From Phallusia fumigata (lineage: Eukaryota > Chordata > Ascidiacea > Phlebobranchia > Ascidiidae): a stretch of 29,045 bases of DNA. Positions 20,518 through 29,045 of the stretch are shown piece by piece. The DNA is taken from NCBI GenBank assembly GCA_008931825.1, contig QXVZ01032429.1:1-29045 (forward strand), given 5' to 3'. Within the stretch, counting starts at the first letter, position 1, and each line of letters opens with the position of its first letter. The position numbers and the translations under genes were made by a program. The notes beneath the pieces were generated by a model. It was not told where the DNA came from. It worked only from the letters and a program-made list of their open reading frames with translations, and ran no database searches.

Positions 20518-21712
20518 AGCAAAGCACAAGAATATATTAGTGTTGCTGGTATAACTTAGAAACTAAATGTTTGAAATGCCTAGGGGCCTTAAAATGTACA
20601 CATAACAAACTCAAACTAAACCTAAAATGTCAGATTTAGAGATAAAATTTAATGCAAACTTGGACTATGTCTCGTACCTGCGATGGGCATATCTTTAATG
20701 ACATTATGCTGTACCCCTTTTCCGCCTCATTTAAAATTAAAAACTGCACAGATGTTAGCAAGGCTATAGACACTGCACTGTGCCAAGGGTTGCCAAACAC
20801 CAGTAAAGGTGTTACAATACTTGACCAACCCACCAGAAAAAATATTTTAATTAGACAAACAACACAATAAACCTCAACAATAGCCAAAGCTATCAATATT
20901 TCATCAAATTCCTTGACCATAAAGACCACAATAAAAAATGTTTTATGATATGTCTGACTGCATTACAAAGCATGCTTTCTTTACAGCGGACAATATTATA
21001 AATGACAATCCAGTATATGCTGTCAGCAGCTGATTTCATGTAAGAGTCAAATTATCACATTGAAGTACATTGAAGATCACTTGAAACTTTGTTCCTACCC
21101 CGGGTAAAGAGGTTTTATCAATTGGGGATTGTACCAAATGATCAATATAATGATATTACAGTCAAGAGTTTCAACCCGGTGTGCGCAGTATTTTCAGAAA
21201 GAAAAGTATTGTCAGTTTCGGTTGTAATTTCTTGTGCATCATAACAATAATGTTGTACTTTTGCACACTTAAGGTTTAAGCCAGGTGAAAGCTTGAATAG
21301 TTTTATTTGCATTTAAAGTGATTTTTTAATGATACTNAGCAGTTAAATAAAGCTGCGAAATCCCTTCTCTACCTGCTGAATAGATAACTAATGCTTTACA
21401 GCGGTTTAAATTTCCATTAAAAATACAAACAACTGCAAAAGATAATGTTCATTTGCTTTATTTTTTCTTCAACGGGTACAGGTATCAGCAAATGTGTTGC
21501 CCTGGTTGTGAGATCAAAATGCCATGTTTGCAGATATTTTACAGGGATTTTTGAGTTGATAATGAACTCGTTTGCTGCAACCAAATTTTTGTTTTGCAAA
21601 GGGTGAATGAAATTGTTTTTTATCTTTTTTTCAATTATGAATCTAATCTCCACTGAAGTCACAGATGGTCCAATAAAATGTTGCATTAGTGAAAACACAA
21701 ACAACTGCCCAC

Positions 21713-21868
21713 CTCTACAAGTGGATATGCGATGTCATTGTAAATTTGTTCAGTAGTTGAGTTGACGTAGTAAGCACCATCAAAAGTGAACTCCTTGGGC
21801 ACTTGGTCAGTGGATCCTGGCTTTCTGATGCTACATTTTCCTATGTCCTCCATCATATCCACAATGAT
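21713..21868 (-). CDS. KIF17: Second copy of KIF17 exon 2
   Basis: Identical to the downstream copy except for its first codon, ATC (Ile) in place of GTC (Val). Both splice sites are intact. Spliced together, both copies would repeat motor residues 1-76, which no functional kinesin does, so this supports an allelic duplicate. Confidence 0.75.
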
Positions 21869-22179
21869 CTGTTAACATAGTTTCAGAGGTGTTGGTAAAA
21901 AGTATTAACAAATAAATATTTGTCAGTGCACAACTTCAGATGCCTATCTATCATGTGTGGAAATTTTAGATGACTTTTACTTAATGTGTGAACAAATCAT
22001 GTTAAACTGAAACAAAAATTTTTGCCAGTGTTATTCTTCTAGAAAAACGAAACTAGAAAAACTAGAAAACAAACGATGATCTTTCTCCCATCACAAAATT
22101 AGCATCTAATGTGTTCTATTTTGTGCAAAATTTGACACATTTTTATCGACACTACACAAAATTTTAATGAGGTCATCAC

Positions 22180-22251
22180 CTTGCAATTCAACTTTTTTTC
22201 CCGTTCATTGAGAGGCCGACATCGAACAATGACTTTAACTGCCTCTGCCAT
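22180..22251 (-). CDS. KIF17: Second copy of KIF17 exon 1
   Basis: Same start and 24 codons as the downstream copy. It differs by one synonymous change in an Arg codon and by AAG (Lys) instead of AAT (Asn) at codon 24, which also improves the donor to AAG followed by GTGATG. It is probably the other allele and not an extra exon. Confidence 0.75.
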
Positions 22252-23241
22252 CTTGCCAGTAAAGTGGTTGGCCGCTTTCTAAAAAAGCAAAGCACAAGAA
22301 TATATTAGTGTTGCTGGTATAACTTAGAAACTAAATGTTTGAAATGCCTAGGGGCCTTAAAATGTACACATAACAAACTCAAACTAAACCTAAAATGTCA
22401 GATTTAGAGATAAAATTTAATGCAAACTTGGACTATGTCTCGTACCTGCGATGGGCATATCTTTAATGACATTATGCTGTACCCCTTTTCCGCCTCATTT
22501 AAAATTAAAAACTGCACAGATGTTAGCAAGGCTATAGACACTGCACTGTGCCAAGGGTTGCCAAACACCAGTAAAGGTGTTACAATACTTGACCAACCCA
22601 CCAGAAAAAATATTTTAATTAGACAAACAACACAATAAACCTCAACAATAGCCAAAGCTATCAATATTTCATCAAATTCCTTGACCATAAAGACCACAAT
22701 AAAAAATGTTTTATGATATGTCTGACTGCATTACAAAGCATGCTTTCTTTACAGCAGACAATATTATAAATGACAATCCAGTATATGCTGTCAGCAGCTG
22801 ATTTCATGTAAGAGTCAAATTATCACATTGAAGTACATTGAAGATCACTTGAAACTTTGTTCCTACCCCGGGTAAAGAGGTTTTATCAATTGGGGATTGT
22901 ACCAAATGATCAATATAATGATATTACAGTCAAGAGTTTCAACCCGGTGTGCGCAGTATTTTCAGAAAGAAAATTATTGTCAGTTTCGGTTGTAATTTCT
23001 TGTGCATCATAACAATAATGTTGTACTTTTGCACACTTAAGGTTTAAGCCAGGTGAAAGCTTGAATAGTTTTATTTGCATTTAAAGTGATTTTTTAATGA
23101 TAATCTTATGTTTTTGGAGATAACCGGATATGATCTGGTGTTACGAATGTATGATATTTAAATTGTATTACTTTTTATTAGACTAATATTCTGCTGTACA
23201 AACCTGGTTTGAAGAGTAGACTTGTTGATAATATTGTTCTC

Positions 23242-23700
23242 ACACTCTTAATTGATGATGGACATTTTTCTGCTGCAGCATCATGTAAAATATCAGCTTA
23301 CAAGGTAAAAACTATGACTTCTGTTTCTATTAATTTGGCATCTACAAAATAAATAATAATTGTAGTGAAATTTCAAAATAACTGAAAAAACAATGTCATA
23401 ACACCCATCACGAAATAATTACTGTACAAAACTGTTTGTGACAGTGACAAGCACGATTTCAGTCAAAAGTNACACTCTTAATTGATGATGGACATTTTTC
23501 TGCTGCAGCATCATGTAAAATATCAGCTTACAAGGTAAAAACTATGTCTTCTGTTTCTATTGGTCTGGCATCTACACAATAAATAATAATTGTAGTGAAA
23601 TTTCAAAATAACTGAAAAAACAATGTCATAACACCCATCACAAAATAATTACTGTACAAAACTGTTTGTGACAGTGACAAGCACGATTTCAGTCAAAAGT
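23242..23700. repeat. N-joined 229 bp duplication
   Basis: Positions 23242-23470 and 23472-23700 are direct copies around a single N at 23471. They differ at about half a dozen bases. As with the other two N sites, the pattern points to two haplotypes at a contig junction. Confidence 0.85.
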
Positions 23701-24295
23701 TGTAGAAATGTGCCACTTACAAAGTTTCCAAATAGCATACCAAGAATGGAGTTACTAAATTAATAGCGTTATAAAACCACAGCTCAAATAAAGCACTGTT
23801 GGGACGCAATGATAACAGTTTAAATTCACTTCCGAAACAGGTACATTTTGCTTGCATCCAGGTTTATTTGGGTTGAGTTTGGATTCAAGGCCTTAGTACA
23901 GTTGAAGTTACCTGGAAAAATTTGTCTTTTCAAGTTTTTGTAAAAGTTAAACTAAGCTACCGCTTTGACCACCCTTGTTTCGACAAAATTAGGCATAGCC
24001 ATTTTATGTCAGGGTTACAAATGATAAACAATCATTTAATACCGACTTGGCAGAGTAAAAACCACTGAATTCTTTTCAGTAAAAACAAAACCATTACCTA
24101 ATAACTATCAATTATTTTTCGCAGCGTAGGTCTTAAAATAACAACAGTGGTTTGTACAAACAACATACAACAACGGGTGTATAATACAGGCATAAAAATA
24201 TAAAAAATCCTAAATTTCCAAACTTTCTTATCAAACAATAACAAGCTTCCGTAACAACAATGGCTTGCCGTTCCCAGCAACACGCTGACTGGCAA

Positions 24296-24307
24296 TTTGA
24301 CGTCAAA
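24296..24307. promoter_or_regulatory. CRE palindrome TTTGACGTCAAA
   Basis: A perfect 12-bp palindrome with the CREB/ATF octamer TGACGTCA at its centre lies about 350 bp before the kringle gene start and upstream of KIF17, in a locally G+C-richer patch. Binding is inferred from the motif alone. Confidence 0.4.
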
Positions 24308-24657
24308 GGAATTTCGTCCACCATAAAATATTGCGCCGCTTAGTGTCAAGAATAACATGGCTCATCATCTTGACCAACAAATAAAAATACCTTCAAACTT
24401 CCCGTTTTCAATTTTTGCCTTGGTTATTTATTTTATTAAAGGTCCTGAGGACTGTTATACACGCATTATTTGCGTTACAAACATTTAGTAGTTTCAATGG
24501 CAGACCGCAGGACATTAAAACAACAGTTACTTCAAGTGCTGTATATACCAAATGCACAACACCTGTCACCCAGCTAGAGAGTAACGCGTGCTGTTAAAAA
24601 TCTTCATATGTGCTATTGGGTTGGAGTTTGAAAAGAATTCAGTTTTGTTTGAGGGGT

Positions 24658-24705
24658 ATGATTGCGCGACTTGTTGTCGGAATCTGTCTAATTTTAATTA
24701 TTCAG
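24658..24705 (+). CDS. Kringle gene exon 1, signal peptide
   Basis: It encodes MIARLVVGICLILIIQ, the hydrophobic core of a signal peptide. Donor CAG followed by GTTAGT, phase 0. A gaattcag acceptor-like site about 18 nt before the ATG could receive a leader. Confidence 0.72.
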
Positions 24706-27700
24706 GTTAGTTTTTAATGTTTTAGTTTAATGTAAGGTCTGCGTTTTGTCTTTATGCTGTGACTTTTCTGTTTACAAACTGTTTCTATTGAAACTTTTGG
24801 CCCATGACGAGGCGTCTATTAAAACTTAATCAAACGAAAATAGCAGAAACAGCTTAACTCTGCCTTGATTTTTAACTGCCAGAGGTGATTTTATGCTTAT
24901 CAACCCTCCTTATTTTCGCGAAAATCTGTCTTCAGAGTTCCTTTGCCTGTCGACAACAATGGAGGTTACGTGCAAGAGCATTTTTGCAAGAAATCTTTAA
25001 TGTCGAACCACAAAGAATGGTGGATATAGATGACACAGGCCAGTCTAGACAAAATCGACCAATTAACTTGGAAAACACACTTTTTGGTCTCAATCGGCCA
25101 ACAAACGACGATTTTTCGTTCTTTAAACCGTTTGAAATTTACACCGATGAAGGAGGTTGCTATGAGGAAGGTCAGAAAATCAATTTGTTTGCTTTCAGAT
25201 GTTAGTTTAGTGTTTTGATTTTTTTCTTTGGTGGGTATAAAAGGTTTAAGCTGAAACAGTTGATGGATACCTGGACAAGTTGTTTACTGTATTGCAGTTT
25301 CGCGTTTACTAATACTGTGACTGTAATATCTGCATTAATGACTGTAACGTTTGTGTTAAAAATTGAATAGCCTAAGTATAAATTTTGACTTTGATCTTTT
25401 TTAAATTTTATTCGGGCGGCTTATCATCACAAAGAAAACAAACACCCAAAATTGAAAGAGGAAAATCCACATGAAACTCAAAAACAAATAAATAAAAACA
25501 AGCAAAAAGACCTGGATCTTTTTTAAATACTTTGTGCTTTACAAACTCCACAGGAAATTCACATCAGTACATGGGAAAAATTGACTACACAGAAACGGGA
25601 TTACCCTGCTCAAAATGGACGGTTTTCTCGTATTGGTTGAATCAGCGTTTAATCGCAGCACAAGAGCGTAAAAATCAGCGTGTCACGGAGAGTATTTGGA
25701 ACTTGTCACCACACGATAGCGCTAGAGATGATGCTGAAATCATGGTGGCCAACCAAACGATAAGAGATATGCATCGCAAAGGCAAGGGCTTATGTTGTCG
25801 CAAATGCTATAGGCTCATTCCCCAAAAACATTTGCTTGATCTCTTGTCAATTTGATTCTTATCATCGATATGGCATGATGCATATACGTATACGATATTT
25901 CTTGTCGGTGCAAAGACAGATCGATCTATGCTGGCAGTACCATGGGTCCGCGGTCCTCTAGGGTTCCGTAATGTGAGGCGATTTTAAATGGACCCTATAT
26001 AACGAATTCAGTCTCTCTTAGTCGATGCAACATAGCGTGATTACTGAAATAGCCTATACCTAATGTACGTTGATTGTGCCCTTCATGGCACACCGCACAA
26101 TGCTGCTTTGTGATATCACAATTAATATACCACACAAAGTAAAATTATTTTACATTAATTTTTTAGTAGACCGCGAGTCTCGAAAAAAACCTATGGGTTC
26201 AAAATGCGAAAAAGATTGAACACCATGGATTTAAACCGTCTTAATCCATGTAACGTGTATCTTAAAGACTGATTCTCGGGAAGAATAAACAGAGCCTTAC
26301 CCTTGCAGATCTCCTTGATCACAAATTCTGTCGAGACCCAGATAAATCGGGAAAGCCTTGGTGCTTTATTGAAACAAAAAACTTCGTTCTTTGGCAGGCC
26401 TGTGGGGTTCCAAAATGTGTAAGTATACTTCAAAATACGTCTACGTGCTTCCATATGAGAGTTTCGCCAATATTTAACAGCACACCTGCTACTCTGTAAA
26501 ATTTTACGGTTTAATTTTGTCTTGTATGGGGATTTTTACAGCTTTTAGTCAATTTGCTTTTCCTTTTCAAAGACGGCCTGTTGGCGTTTGCGACAGCGAA
26601 CAATTCGTTTTATTCACGTTCCGCCTTTACTGGAAACGACTTGGATTCCAACCTGCAAAATCGACGGGTCGTTCGACAATTTACAGGTGCTTTTAACGAC
26701 AGTAGATGCTTAAGTCACGGGGTATTTATTGTTGTGTTGTTTTCCGTTGAAGCATTGTCGTCCTATAAAACTAATGTGGCGTCTAATTTGACAAGCATTG
26801 TATATGATGTAAAGTCCATGTAACGATTTGGTAAATGTCCATTAGTTGCATAGTTAGCTCTTGTAACATTGTCGTCCTATGAAACTGGGTCAATGTGGCG
26901 TCAATTGAACATGTAGTGTTCAGTGTAAAGTCCATGATTTGCCATTTTGAATGTACATTAGTTCTGTTGCGAACAATTGCAACAATGTCATGCATTAAAA
27001 CTGGAAAACCTTGACACCAAATTGGAGTTAAATGTACACCCGGCTTTTCCATGGTACCCGTGCCATAAATAAAAAAGTCGCGGGTTCTGATCCGTGACAA
27101 CATTTCGGGAACGTGGCCGCTTTTTGATCAAAATTCGGTTGTAAAAATATGAGTTTCCTGGCTACTGACTTCAACAGCTTATCTACACCACATCGAGGTA
27201 TGGCGTTTTACCATACACTTATACTTTACCTATAGTGCTGGAAAACCTACTGCTGGTGCGCGGATGACAACGGGCAACTAATAAAGGGAACATTGACCAA
27301 CAAAACAGACGGGACTCCTTTGTGCACTAAAGGTCAGTTTTCATATCAAACCGACCATGAATGTTTTACACGACATGTTTCAATCGATTATGGTTCATTT
27401 TCATCGGGTTCTTGTGTAAAAACAGCACGATCACTTCACGAATGTCTGACCTGTCCTATCAGTGTTCCATTTATTTTGCACAGAATACACAAAACCAGGT
27501 GCTAAGAGGATGCGTGTGACACGGCGGAGGAGACGAATAGTCAAAAGCAAAAACAGGAAGACAGCAGGCAAAGTGCTCTACCGTAACCTAGCGATAAAAA
27601 CCGCTAAAACCAAAGCGAAACCAACACCACAACAGTCCAAACCGCAGAGTGCAATGACGATGAACGACTGGATACAGAGAATGTTTCACGGGACTTTGCG

Positions 27701-28670
27701 AACCAGGGTGCAACAGACCAAGAAATCACCGCAGTCAAATCACGATTACGGGGCTGCAGACGAAAAACACGACAACGTGACGATTACTTCTCGAGACGGA
27801 AAGCGTAAATACAAGTGTGAGATTCGTTACACCACGGTCAATACGCTTCGCTGCGACCCAGTGCCCCGAACGACCCAGCGGAGTAATAAGCTCTCAACCA
27901 CCACCGGTCCCCTCCGCCGATGCTACGTCGTGCAAAGGCTGCGCGTGATTGGTTGGGCTTGCACACGTGACATCGATGACGCGTCGTGGTACGTTGTGAG
28001 GTTCTCCCGAGTCCCGATCACCTCGCGTCGCATTGGACAATACAGCAAAGCTATTTTCCAAGGAATCAGTTACATTTGCACTGGGCCGACGACTACCAAC
28101 AAGGGAAGGGATGCCAAAAGGAGCAACGTCACATGCCCGTAAGTAGACCGAATTCGAGTTATATTCCCAGAAAAAGGCTTATTTAAATGTAAGCTATACC
28201 TTATTTTCATATACACGATACTTAATGAAAAGCTACAAAACGTTTTAACGCATTTAGGGTTTCTAAAGCACGGGTTTAATAGTCACCGTTATCAACTCTA
28301 TATTTGGTGTACTTTGTAATAAAAATGCCGTACGTACCAGACACAGCCCAACACGACCTACTAAAAATTCTCCCTATAGAAATACTATTTCTTTTTATTA
28401 TTTGCTGAATCCCGGTATTAGGTTCGTTATTTGCTGAAACCCGTTATAGACTTTGATTGTACACGAAACGTCCACCTGCGTTCTCTCATTAGAGTAACGA
28501 CCCATAAAGAATCTTTATTTGGCAGATGTCGAACCTCTACCCCGACGTTTACCACAATCTACGTTAAGGAGGTCGGAAAAGTGAGGTATATGTGCTTTAA
28601 GTCGTGGCGCCGATGGAGGCTGGTGAAATCGACCTGCGTGAAATTGGACGCGAAAGCCGACGAAGCGTAA
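24658..28670 (+). CDS. Secreted kringle protein with polybasic site and Cys-rich C-terminus
   Basis: Seven exons join in phase (24658-24705, 24936-25170, 25554-25667, 26309-26418, 26542-26686, 27484-28138, 28526-28670), giving 483 residues. Residues 1-20 form a signal peptide (MIARLVVGICLILIIQSSFA). Residues 91-169 form one kringle with cysteines at 91, 113, 140, 151, 164 and 169. Residues 231-235 are RRRRR, a likely furin-type cleavage site. The remaining 248 residues are very basic, with nine cysteines (329, 341, 364, 377, 416, 435, 437, 459, 473) including a CPC motif. Sequons at 189, 315 and 433 suit an exported glycoprotein. Kringles bind proteins, often lysine side chains. The C-terminal family is unknown to me. 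The donor of exon 3 is the weakest splice choice, but it gives canonical kringle spacing. Confidence 0.75.
24936..25170 (+). CDS. Kringle gene exon 2, N-terminal region
   Basis: It starts SSFACRQQWRLRARAFLQEI, which completes the signal peptide (cleavage expected after Ala20) and leaves Cys21 near the mature N-terminus. The polar middle is unassigned. It ends GGCYEE, the first kringle cysteine. Acceptor cttcag, donor GAAG followed by GTCAGA. Confidence 0.8.
25554..25667 (+). CDS. Kringle gene exon 3, first half of kringle
   Basis: It encodes NSHQYMGKIDYTETGLPCSK, matching the kringle pattern Y-x-G-x(4)-T-x-x-G-x-x-C-x-x-W. Acceptor cacag. Donor GAGC followed by GTAAAA is chosen because it gives a 27-residue Cys2-Cys3 step. 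The frame stays open to 25855, so read-through would give a different C-terminus. Confidence 0.72.
25668..26308 (+). other. Kringle gene intron 3
   Basis: The first 188 nt continue the exon 3 frame and end with a CCRKC-containing peptide and a stop. The remainder is non-coding, with a G+C-rich spot at about 25945-25975 (gggtccgcggtcc) that could be a remnant of a mobile element. Confidence 0.45.
26309..26418 (+). CDS. Kringle gene exon 4, second half of kringle
   Basis: It encodes LLDHKFCRDPDKSGKPWCF and ends QACGVPKC, the canonical kringle C-terminal half (CRNPD..PWC....C...C). Acceptor ccttgcag, donor TGT followed by GTAAGT, phase 0. The exon is too short to show in an ATG-based ORF scan. 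Confidence 0.88.
26542..26686 (+). CDS. Kringle gene exon 5, post-kringle segment
   Basis: It starts with the hydrophobic LLVNLLFLFKDGLLAFATA and continues polar to NRRVVRQFT. Acceptor gatttttacag, donor ACAG followed by GTGCTT. Phase 0 in and phase 1 out match the neighbours. The hydrophobic run is broken by Lys-Asp, so a membrane span is doubtful. Confidence 0.65.
26753..27016. repeat. Tandem repeat, period about 115 bp, in kringle gene intron 5
   Basis: Units begin at 26753, 26867 and (partial) 26983. Shared landmarks are cattgtcgtcctat.aaact, aatgtggcgtc, tgtaaagtccatg and acattagtt/ccattagtt. The copies are diverged, which suggests age. Only two full units are present. Confidence 0.65.
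27484..28138 (+). CDS. Kringle gene exon 6, polybasic and Cys-rich region
   Basis: 217 codons, G+C-richer than its surroundings. It starts YTKPGAKRMRVTRRRRRIVK, followed by a Lys/Arg/Gln-rich linker and then the cysteine-bearing part (KYKCEIRYTTVNTLRC, CYVVQRLRVIGWAC, ISYIC). Acceptor tgcacag, donor TGCCC followed by GTAAGT, phase 2. Confidence 0.85.
28526..28670 (+). CDS. Kringle gene exon 7, C-terminus and stop
   Basis: It completes the CPC motif and reads TFTTIYVKEVGKVRYMCFKS and on to KLDAKADEA and TAA. Acceptor tttggcag, with phase matching the strong donor of exon 6. The overlapping 128-codon frame from 28604 is out of phase and was not used. Confidence 0.75.
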
Positions 28671-29045
28671 CCAGTCACGTGATCGTGACGATGGCGAAAC
28701 AAATGATTAGCTTTATCTTTATGGTGTGGGCAGTAGGTCTGACAGGAAACTTGCAACAATTCTCATGTTACCAGTCTTTGTACCGAGTAACATATCACCT
28801 TAAGAGTCGCTTGGAGCCCCAAAGGTTCCTTCTTACTGATTTTGGGGTAGCATCTTTGACATGTCACACTGCGAAAGGGCCTGATTCCAGTTTAAAACGT
28901 TCATGTGTACGTATTTTTGTGGTATTCATTATCCTTGTCAAATGCCAGCATTTTAACTGCTATGACCAACAAAGAGCTTCGCATGGTTGACATGCCCTAA
29001 AAACCGTTGTGCTGGCAACCATGACAAATCCATACCATGGTCGTA
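28671..29045. other. 3' flank of the kringle gene
   Basis: No AATAAA signal or further exon could be supported before the window ends. The open frame across 28604-28990 overlaps the last exon in another phase and has no recognisable domain. Confidence 0.45.

Larger units (their letters stand above)
19592..23103. repeat. N-joined 1.75 kb duplication covering KIF17 exons 1-2
   Basis: Positions 19592-21336 and 21338-about 23103 are direct copies separated by one N. They are nearly identical over long stretches but differ by substitutions and by indels around 20120-20400 versus 21866-22170. Both copies keep intact exons 1 and 2. This is what two alleles of one locus look like when an assembler places both in series. 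A real tandem duplication is less likely. Confidence 0.85.
22279..24657. other. Interval between divergent KIF17 and kringle genes
   Basis: It contains the rest of the second 1.75 kb copy, the 229 bp duplication and about 950 bp of unique sequence. A minus-strand frame of 86 codons at 24098-24358, rich in Leu, Phe and Cys, has no usable splice donor or recognisable family and is left out as a gene. Promoters of both flanking genes should lie here. Confidence 0.5.

Noticed and set aside
20636..20929. 97-codon minus-strand ORF present twice (also 22404-22697)
   Set aside because: It lies upstream of KIF17 exon 1 within the duplicated block. Repetition reflects the assembly duplicate, and no domain or splice link is seen.
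19592..23103. Real tandem gene duplication of KIF17
   Set aside because: Only exons 1-2 are repeated, the join carries an N, and the other two Ns of the window show the same arrangement, so an assembly cause is preferred.
24098..24358. Minus-strand hydrophobic ORF of 86 codons between KIF17 and the kringle gene
   Set aside because: The frame looks membrane-like but has no good donor, no family resemblance and sits where promoters are expected.
26191..26454. Minus-strand ORF of 87 codons
   Set aside because: It is the antisense shadow of the exon encoding the second half of the kringle.
26554..26823. Plus-strand ORF of 89 codons taken as a separate gene
   Set aside because: Its first part is exon 5 of the kringle gene. 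Downstream of the donor at 26686 it runs into the intronic tandem repeat.
27080..27100. B-box-like gggttctgatccgtgac, considered as a tRNA gene
   Set aside because: No A-box or foldable acceptor stem is found at the right distance on either strand.
28604..28990. Plus-strand ORF of 128 codons overlapping the last kringle-gene exon
   Set aside because: It is out of phase with the exon that completes the CPC motif through a strong donor-acceptor pair. Its C-terminal part looks like random AT-rich translation.
1..29045. CRISPR array, phage, operon or other prokaryotic system
   Set aside because: The window is clearly eukaryotic: spliced genes on both strands with consensus GT-AG introns. No regularly spaced short repeats were seen.

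Overview
The window looks like a piece of an invertebrate deuterostome genome, most likely an ascidian tunicate of the Ciona type. The grounds are moderate: AT-rich DNA, small exons with introns of about 70 to 1,420 nt, a clear animal KIF17 orthologue, and splice-acceptor-like sites directly ahead of start codons, as expected where spliced leaders are added. The species itself is an inference. The sequence appears to be a whole-genome shotgun assembly of a polymorphic animal. Each of the three single N bases (2579, 21337, 23471) sits exactly between two nearly identical direct copies of neighbouring sequence, which is how unmerged contig ends or uncollapsed alleles look.

Layout. (1) Positions 341-2224, minus strand: four exons of a leucine-rich-repeat (LRR) protein gene. 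Its 3' end runs off the left edge and its first exon was not located. (2) Positions 2225-6902: no convincing gene. This stretch holds an N-marked duplication, two sets of old diverged tandem duplications, a tRNA-like SINE head and one unassigned ORF. (3) Positions 6903-20483, minus strand: an essentially complete KIF17 gene. I could join 22 coding exons in phase into a 991-residue kinesin-2 motor, against about 1,030 residues in human. Exons 1 and 2 appear a second time at 21713-22251, inside the 1.75 kb N-flanked duplication. (4) Positions 22279-24657: the interval between two divergently transcribed genes. It holds the third N-marked duplication and a perfect cAMP-response-element palindrome. 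(5) Positions 24658-28670, plus strand: a seven-exon gene for a predicted 483-residue secreted protein. It has a signal peptide, one kringle domain rebuilt across three exons, a run of five arginines, and a basic C-terminal region with nine cysteines that I cannot assign to a family. This is the most novel content of the window.

How the genes relate. KIF17 is a plus-end microtubule motor of cilia and neurons. The KIF17 product keeps the motor motifs, the conserved distal tail and the lysine-rich C-terminal signal known from vertebrate KIF17. The kringle protein should be exported and could be cleaved at the arginine run into a kringle-containing N-terminal chain and a cysteine-rich basic C-terminal chain. 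The LRR protein shows no signal peptide in the visible part and is probably an intracellular scaffold. Nothing in the sequence shows that the three act in one pathway. All exon models were built by eye from reading frame, splice phase, splice signals and recalled family sequence, and no transcript evidence was available.
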